Below are positions 59,901 to 64,000 of a stretch of 64,000 nucleotides of DNA, in pieces. The notes beneath the pieces were generated by a model. It worked only from the letters and a program-made list of their open reading frames with translations, was not told the origin of the DNA and did not search any database. Origin of the DNA: Anthopleura xanthogrammica (lineage: Eukaryota; Cnidaria; Anthozoa; Actiniaria; Actiniidae); NCBI GenBank assembly GCA_964019055.1, contig OZ025206.1, forward strand, positions 10,957,486 through 11,021,485, written 5' to 3'. Made by a program: the position numbers and the translations under genes. The stretch's first letter is position 1, and the number at the start of each line of letters is the position of its first letter.

Positions 59901-62250
59901 AACAGAGAGTCAGGGGGAGGACACACGATCGGACGTACCAAACCTTGTTGTAGTATTAGCCGATGGGTTTCGCAATCGTTCACCAGATTCGTTGTCTTTG
60001 AGCGATGCTGCTGGTCCACTTTTGAACAATAATGTACAGATCATAGCTGTTTGCATTGGAAATGAAATAGATATACAACAACTTGAGTCAGTTGTGATGG
60101 ACAGAAAGGATGTTATTGTTAGTAGTTCGTACACGGAGCTCAGGTGGAGGACAGGACAGGTTGCCATGGCAATATCTCAGAAACTTGGTGAGTTTGTAAT
60201 ACGTAGTACCCAAAATTATTTGGGTAAAACTGCAGCCTTTTTTATGTTTGTTTTTATATATCTTTTTCTCTACCAACTTCACCATCATTAGAGTCACCAG
60301 AATCACTATCAACAGCATTTCACTAACATTTTTCATCACATCAACATCAACATCAAACATCATCATCACTATTGTAATCATCTTCATCTTCATCCCGATC
60401 ACCGTCAATGCCATCTAGTTATCAATACCATCATTCTGTACAATTAGTTCTATCATTATAATTATCATCATTTTCACCGCCACTACTATACACCACAACC
60501 ATTATCATCATCAACATCACCACCATCATCATTGCAAATCAACCTGATTATCAATATTGCAATACTTTCTACCAACTTCTTTCACTATCGACAACACCTA
60601 CTACTACCATCAACACCTAGGCCTACTGCCTTCATCTTTAATCAAATCGCGCAAAACTTGTCTTTTCTTTCCTTTTGGTTTCTGTTTAGTCATGTATGTT
60701 TGTTTTGTATTTTTTCAAATTGCTTTGATAGGACTAAGAAATCAAATCCTTTGATTCATTGTAACTTTATTTTTCTGTCTCACAGAAGTCAAGCCGTGTG
60801 ATAACGTTCTTGATGTTGGGTTCCTCGTTGACTCTTCAGTCAACATCAACCCATCAGAACTGGTTCAGGTTAAAACGTTCATCAAGCTGTTCACTCGATC
60901 TTTTCCACTCAGCCGATCCCAGACCCGCGTGGGACTGATTCTCTATAGCACCCAACCATCTCTTCTCATCAGATACGAGGATGCTATAGACTCAAAAACA
61001 TTTGACAGCATTGTGGACAACCTGCCCTTGAAGGGAGGTATCAGTCGCCTAGACAAGGCTTTGTATCTGGCAGCTGATGACCTCATACAAGTCGTAAACA
61101 AGGAAGGCAAAATGATTCCCAAGGTTTTGGTAATGATCATTGATGGTAGTCTAGCTTCTATTAATGGGATTCATAGCTTGGATGTATCTGCTGGCCCTTT
61201 ACTGAAGGCAGGAGTGAGTATGTTTGTCATCAGTGTGAGAGGAACCGACAGCAGAAATCGAGTGCTGTCTTCTCTATTAACAGATGTCCATGGAAAGTTG
61301 TACTCTATTGATACGTACAGTCTTCTCCTGCAGAAAGTGCGCAGGGTTGCAAAAGATATTTGTAGTTGCGCAGGTAGGTTTTTAAGAATGTGCTTTGATT
61401 TTCACAAATTGGTCTTAGAGATCAAGAGTCAACGATTCAAAATTTAGGCTTAGGCTGCTGTCATGGAATACGTATATGAAAACAAGAGTGCTTAAATGAC
61501 AGTCATACTCTCCTTTCCTTGTTTGTTTGTTTGTTTGTTTGTTTGTTTTGTTCATGTTTTTTCCCCTCAATAAATGCCATTTGTAATGGTATGTAAAGTA
61601 AATTTCTATAATGAAATGCTAACATATAGCGACTATTTTAATTTCTTTGTGCAGATTTCCAGCCATGCGCGTCAGTTGCTGACATCTGTTTTATGGTGGA
61701 TTCATCTGGTAGCGTTGGTAAAAACAACTTCCAAAGAACGAAATCGCTAATCAAAAAACTGGCCAAGACATTTGGAATATCTCCTGAGGGCAGCCATGTT
61801 AGTGTCATCACATTCAGTAGCCACGGAAGAGTGGACATCAATTTAACAGACCACCTAAACTGGAATGACCTTGGCACATCTATAGATGGAATACCCTATA
61901 TGGGATATACCACACGAATAGATCTGGCCTTGAAGCTTGCTTCACACGAGGTGTTTACCATTCAAGGTGGAATGAGACCGCTGTATCAGAGAACAGCGGT
62001 GCTTTTCACTGATGGTCGGCAAACACGAACACCTGATTCTATCCCTCTATCTGATGCTGTTCAACCTCTTCGAAGTCTAGCTGTTAATATCGTGGTTGTT
62101 GGTGTCGGTGCCCACGTGAATCACAATGAATTACAAACGATCGCATCTTCGCCGCAAAATATTTTACTTGTTGAGTCCTTTGATGACCTCATGATAAAAG
62201 GACGAGACCTAAGTCGTCTTGTTTGCCCAGACGACTTTGAAGGAAATTAA
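47156..62250 (+). CDS. Gene B: secreted protein with signal peptide and ten vWA modules (complete)
   Basis: Seen: 16 exons join to 5,910 nt, about 1,969 residues plus stop, with every module boundary in phase 1. Order: signal peptide, then B1 to B10 (183 to 199 residues each). The C-terminal end after B10 is short (VCPDDFEGN) with no hydrophobic anchor. Most modules have a Cys just before the first strand and another at the end. Full MIDAS residues (D-x-S-x-S, Thr, Asp) are kept only in B4, B7 and B10. It lies 1.66 kb downstream of gene A on the same strand. Shared intra-module intron positions show common origin, but the modules are much more diverged from one another than those of gene A. 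Inference: a related extracellular adhesive protein; the ligand is unknown. The start is chosen because the ATG opens a hydrophobic leader ending at the expected phase-1 donor. Confidence 0.9.
47528..47707. mobile_element. Foldback element in gene B intron 1
   Basis: Arms AAGGCCCGTTTACACTGGCA and CCAAGGTAAACGGGCTTT, with inner GCGGCGATTTTTG and CAAAAATCGCAGC, make a near-palindrome of about 180 bp. The rest of this 1,024-bp intron shows nothing recognised. Confidence 0.75.
48280..48554 (+). CDS. Gene B exon: module B1, first part
   Basis: N-terminal Cys in GPKECFLPIN; loop 1 DMSYF lacks the second Ser. Strand TVVTYDD is clear. Phase-0 donor after FHEL, an intra-module split not seen elsewhere in the window. 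Confidence 0.85.
48792..49113 (+). CDS. Gene B exon: module B1, second part (triple NAG acceptor)
   Basis: The sequence TCAGCAGCAGAAA gives three possible phase-0 acceptors (exon start 48792, 48795 or 48798), differing by one or two Gln. The exon continues LSSRLDYAL and LATVTQ in place of T-D-G. C-terminal Cys in RQICLNSG. Confidence 0.82.
49208..49798 (+). CDS. Gene B exon: module B2
   Basis: Cys in APEKCIHRTD. Loop 1 is IQTSEHF: the MIDAS Asp is Gln. Loop 3 ITDQR keeps the Asp. Loop 2 (YNRYAIN) is diverged. C-terminal KKIC. 591 nt single exon. Confidence 0.88.
50197..50425 (+). CDS. Gene B exon: module B3, first part
   Basis: Cys in APYQCTKPVD; loop 1 VQTPSSS with Asp to Gln as in B2. Phase-2 donor within AIEK|, the same split as A2. 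The exon end and donor lie in the first of three 104-bp repeat units. Confidence 0.85.
50403..50706 (+). repeat. 104-bp tandem repeat, three copies, including the B3 splice donor
   Basis: Units begin GATTTTATCAAAGC at 50403, 50507 and 50611; the third is slightly shortened. Each holds the last 23 bases of the exon plus the GTAAGT donor. Using the second or third donor reads an in-frame TAA at the first, so only the first is productive. Confidence 0.93.
50893..51654 (+). repeat. Octanucleotide microsatellite (TGTTTGTC)n, about 760 bp
   Basis: A TGTC block, then a nearly perfect TGTTTGTC array of about 78 units from about 50963 to 51587, then TGTT units. It gives long open frames (SVCLFVCL repeats) that are spurious. 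Lies in the B3 intron. Confidence 0.97.
51719..52038 (+). CDS. Gene B exon: module B3, second part
   Basis: Completes the split codon as Asn, then LPFEKTAGKIDTASAI; the loop-3 strand LLTSKG lacks Asp. Ends KILCNVSG with Cys. The module is only 183 residues, the shortest in gene B. Confidence 0.87.
52334..52728 (+). CDS. Gene B exon: module B4 (MIDAS intact), first part
   Basis: DSSGS, GKTTRIN and ITDGL keep all metal-site positions. The N-terminal Cys is absent (GFPVSQAPVD). Phase-0 donor after RSQLK, as in A3. Confidence 0.9.
53271..53448 (+). CDS. Gene B exon: module B4, last part
   Basis: QAMTSLRKKDINVITIGVG, then a segment shortened at ELRLMT (EKRMTV). C-terminal Cys RICQLKG has no N-terminal partner in this module. 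Confidence 0.88.
53478..53770. mobile_element. Foldback element in intron B4/B5
   Basis: Long inverted arms: CGGGAAGCAAATCGTGCGTG on the left and CACGCACGATTTGCTTCCCG on the right, with outer ACACGTTGCG and CGCAGCGTGT. About 290 bp, no coding content. Confidence 0.8.
53815..53960 (+). repeat. SINE-like repeat family, copy in intron B4/B5
   Basis: CGCCTCTCACCAATGTGG, a GGGTTCGACCCCC box like a pol III B box, and a GAGGTTTTCCCCCCAGTTCACC tail recognised as a common cnidarian repeat style. Confidence 0.55.
54096..54671 (+). CDS. Gene B exon: module B5
   Basis: Cys in EIPPCDTPSK; loop 1 DSSDA, loop 2 GGNQSVLQAM, loop 3 FSHGK, so the site is lost. An extra Cys in NKYCVLFS. C-terminal RVCTASAAG. 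Confidence 0.9.
54715..55075 (+). repeat. CAT/ACC and TTC trinucleotide tracts
   Basis: Begins with CATCATTAT and CACCATCACC units, then about 150 bp of nearly pure TTC/TCT (54901..55046). Open frames of poly-Ser, poly-Phe or poly-Leu here are spurious. In intron B5/B6. Confidence 0.92.
55337..55671 (+). CDS. Gene B exon: module B6, first part
   Basis: Cys in EYIYCEGLAD; loop 1 DLSVS keeps D-x-S-x-S; loop 2 KGERRIVD has Arg and an insertion. Phase-0 donor after YAPK, as in A1. Confidence 0.88.
55680..55950 (+). repeat. TTGC/TTGT tetranucleotide-rich tract
   Basis: Degenerate CTTGCTTGCTTG and GTTTGCTTG units fill the B6 intron; the Cys/Leu-rich frames it produces are not genes. Confidence 0.9.
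55999..56236 (+). CDS. Gene B exon: module B6, second part
   Basis: Begins VVIALVGGK (loop-3 Asp to Gly), continues IPVLAIGKTRS and ends SSVCQIT. C-terminal Cys present. Confidence 0.86.
56371..56536. mobile_element. TIR element with CCGTG-rich core, copy 2
   Basis: TAGAGCAAATTTTGTATGAC at the left and ACGAAAACTGCTCTA at the right; interior GCCGTGCCGTGCCG. Related to 16505..16688. In intron B6/B7. Confidence 0.55.
56625..56800 (+). CDS. Gene B exon: module B7 (MIDAS intact), first part
   Basis: Linker KPKVCSEFMD with Cys, loop 1 DASGS. Phase-0 donor after SNSAK, as in A38. The acceptor ccaaaacaaag-like context has a poor pyrimidine tract, so the start is supported mainly by frame and homology. 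Confidence 0.85.
56825..57055 (+). repeat. Diverged local repeats
   Basis: CAACTTACTATAGTTAGTAG-like units recur near 56827, 56872 and 56962 with shared AATCCTCTCC..GGCAG blocks. They sit at the 5' end of the 1,389-bp B7 intron, the longest in the window; the rest of it, apart from a small hairpin near 57731..57767, shows nothing clear. Confidence 0.7.
58190..58595 (+). CDS. Gene B exon: module B7, second part
   Basis: VHIHLSNSTDQDQ, then loop 2 GLTTNI and loop 3 LTDGRQ complete the intact site. C-terminal RLCQLAG. Total module 582 nt. Confidence 0.9.
58596..59602 (+). other. Intron between B7 and B8
   Basis: 1,007 bp. A G-rich stretch (58842..58866) and AT-rich sequence; no gene or element was recognised. 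Confidence 0.6.
59603..60187 (+). CDS. Gene B exon: module B8
   Basis: Cys in AVKKCEYPVA; loop 1 LGSSKT has Gly in place of the MIDAS Asp; loop 3 LADGF keeps Asp. No C-terminal Cys (AISQKLG), leaving the N-terminal one unpaired within the module. Confidence 0.9.
60290..60540 (+). repeat. CAT/ATC-rich low-complexity tract
   Basis: ACATCAACATCAACATC and similar units in intron B8/B9. Confidence 0.8.
60786..61373 (+). CDS. Gene B exon: module B9
   Basis: Cys in EVKPCDNVLD; loop 1 DSSVN, loop 2 GGISRLD (Ser for Thr), loop 3 IIDGS (Asp kept): a partly retained site. C-terminal DICSCAG has two Cys. Confidence 0.9.
61513..61546 (+). repeat. (GTTT)n microsatellite
   Basis: About eight uninterrupted units in intron B9/B10. 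Confidence 0.9.
61655..62250 (+). CDS. Gene B exon: module B10 (MIDAS intact) with stop codon
   Basis: Cys in DFQPCASVADIC (two Cys before the strand end), DSSGS, GYTTRID and FTDGRQ all present. Ends RLVCPDDFEGN then TAA at 62248..62250. Like gene A, the last module of the protein has a complete metal site. Confidence 0.92.
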
Positions 62251-64000
62251 AAACCGAATAACATGTTATAAAAAGTCCTCAGGCTAATAGGCTAGCTTCC
62301 TTCCGCTGGCTTCCTCTAAGGCGCAGCGAAGTCGTTTTAAAGTAGGGCGGAAACACTTTATAGACCTATTTTTATCAATTCGAATTGCTATTTAATTGAA
62401 GTTTTATTAGCCAAATTCCACTGTTCTTTTGAACTTTCTTTAAGGGCGGAAGTGATTCATTCAGATAGTAATTTTTGGCGGGTATTTTTTGGCATTATGG
62501 ACACTGCTGTACAATTGTGTGGCAGGATGCTCTGTATATTCTTGTGGTAAAAGGTTCCTGAAATGGAATTCAGTCAGAAATTTAATTTTTGCGGGTCTTT
62601 GTTGGCATTATGGACACTGAAGTACGATGGTGCATGTTGCAGGATGCTCTGTATATTCTTGCGGTAAAAGGTCCCTGAAGTGGAATTCAGTCAGAAAGTT
62701 CATTTTTGGCACGACTTTTTTGCCTTTGCTGCTCAGGTGCCCTGAAACACTCAAGAAGGCTATGGCATCCACAAACCTCGCCAAAGGCCGCATGGATGGA
62801 AGGTTAAAAGGATGCAAGTACAATATCACTCCACAGCCCATAAAAAAATCTTAATCCCTCAATGACTTAACACATTAACAATTCTTATAAAAATGATATC
62901 TAACACCAAAAGGAAGATGAAAAACAAACAGGTCTACTCCAATGTTTCAACGTGTGAAGAGATGCGACAACAAGATGCAAAACTGCAAAGAACGTTAGAT
63001 GTTCCTTGATGCATTTAACCTTGGGCACGAAACTTAGCATATTTAACATTGCGACAACCTTCTTTGCATCTTTGATTTGAGGTCGATCGTCTCAAGTGGA
63101 GATAGCGAAACCTGCATGTGTTGTTGTCTGGGAGCCAGTAAAATGATTTGAATTGGATGGTCGTTCTCCTCCTTTGAATTATCACTATAAACTGAAAATA
63201 TATCCAAAAGCTAAAAAACGATGACATTTTAGCAGTGTCCTGAAAAACAAAAACAAAACAAAAAAATAATAATAGGCAAAAATACAACACATCTCTCGAC
63301 CAGATCGCCTGCTTTTAAAATGCCACAAGATCCCGGCATATTCAGATAAAATATATAGGCCCTTTCAAACTTATCTTGGATTCAAGGCTAATAGGAAAAT
63401 ACAAGAGAAATCTCTTAAGTACTTTCCTGTTAGCTTTACATCCCACGGAAGATAATTTTGAAAGGGGTCTATCATGTATCATGGCCAAATACTTGATTCC
63501 AGAGCAGCCTAAAGTCGATATCAGTAATCAAAGTGTGAGCATAAATATAAGTAATAAATATACGTAAAGTACTCATTTGCAGAATAAGTGGCACCACATT
63601 AAACATAAATATAGGCCAAGTGCTATTTCATAAGCATTTCCACAGCAGCAAAACCAATTGAGACAAGAATTGAAAGATATTTTCAATAGACAAAACAGAA
63701 CCGTTTTGAATGTACTTAGACAGATTTCTATCTGTCGCCAATAGTATATACTGCTCTACATCTTTTTTGTCTTTCGGGTCAACATTTTGTCATTTTTGGC
63801 GTCGTTTTGGTTTCTTACGTAAACTGGAGAAATCCTTGCCATTCTTAGGACACTTGTCATGTCAAATACTCCAAGAATCTTCATTGGAATCATTAATCCT
63901 AGAGAGTTTTTCCCTGATCTATCAATCTGCATGACCTTCAAGAAGGCGGGCGCTTTTCAAGTATATTTTGAAAATTCCTTGCAGGTTTAGAAATGGCTTT
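62251..64000 (+). other. 3' flank of gene B, no supported gene
   Basis: Begins with the gene B 3'UTR; no convincing AATAAA is seen close to the stop. Short open frames (for example 62627..62854 and 63015..63290 on the reverse strand) show no domain or exon structure. Confidence 0.6.
62491..62716 (+). repeat. 113-bp direct duplication
   Basis: Units start GGCATTATGGACACTG at 62491 and 62604 and share GGATGCTCTGTATATTCTTG and TGGAATTCAGTCAGAAA with scattered differences. Could be part of the 3'UTR of gene B. Confidence 0.88.

Noticed and set aside
570..62250. One single gene covering both arrays
   Set aside because: There is an in-frame stop at 45498 with a following poly(A) signal, then a signal-peptide exon at 47156. 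Read-through splicing cannot be excluded but is not needed.
62627..62854. 75-codon frame downstream of gene B
   Set aside because: It overlaps the 113-bp duplication, has no recognisable domain and no supporting exon signals.

Overview
The window is animal DNA. It is AT-rich, its exons are separated by introns of roughly 80 to 1,400 bp with GT..AG borders, and it carries poly(T) tracts, tRNA-headed SINE-like repeats, foldback MITEs and microsatellites. The repeat styles and the protein class suggest a cnidarian, most probably an anthozoan such as a stony coral. That is inference; the sequence contains no species marker.

Almost everything coding lies on the + strand in two adjacent genes built only from von Willebrand factor A (vWA) modules of about 190 residues. 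Gene A (called exons 570..45500, 5' end outside the window) shows 46 modules, A0 to A45, in 53 exons. These give about 8,626 residues in one uninterrupted spliced frame, with no other recognised domain. Every inter-module intron is phase 1. Modules A4 to A37 are each a single exon, while modules near both ends of the visible array are split by phase-0 or phase-2 introns. Gene A stops at 45498..45500 and is followed by a possible spliced 3'UTR and an AATAAA at 45795.

Gene B (47156..62250) is complete. It has a signal-peptide exon, then ten vWA modules, B1 to B10, in 15 exons, giving about 1,969 residues with no membrane anchor. It is more diverged than gene A but keeps the phase-1 rule and shares several intra-module intron positions with gene A.

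The most interesting structure is inside the arrays. Most modules have lost the metal-ion-dependent adhesion site (MIDAS): loop-2 Thr is Arg and loop-3 Asp is Ala, Ser, Thr or Asn. Intact or nearly intact modules recur at intervals: A3, A7, A12, A17, A22 and the last module A45 in gene A, and B4, B7 and B10 (every third) in gene B. In gene A the intact modules are also the only ones with a Cys at both ends. A7 to A25 form a five-module higher-order repeat. A26 to A29 are four near-identical copies on a 707 to 708 bp period, including the introns. Together these suggest two large secreted adhesive or matrix proteins grown by module amplification, with a few metal-binding modules spaced among structural ones.

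Introns and the intergenic region hold several foldback element families, a TTAA-flanked element with 16-20 bp inverted ends, a Penelope-like GIY-YIG fragment, an octanucleotide array of about 760 bp, and two small duplications of splice sites. The last 1.75 kb (62251..64000) holds a 113-bp direct duplication and no gene that I can support.
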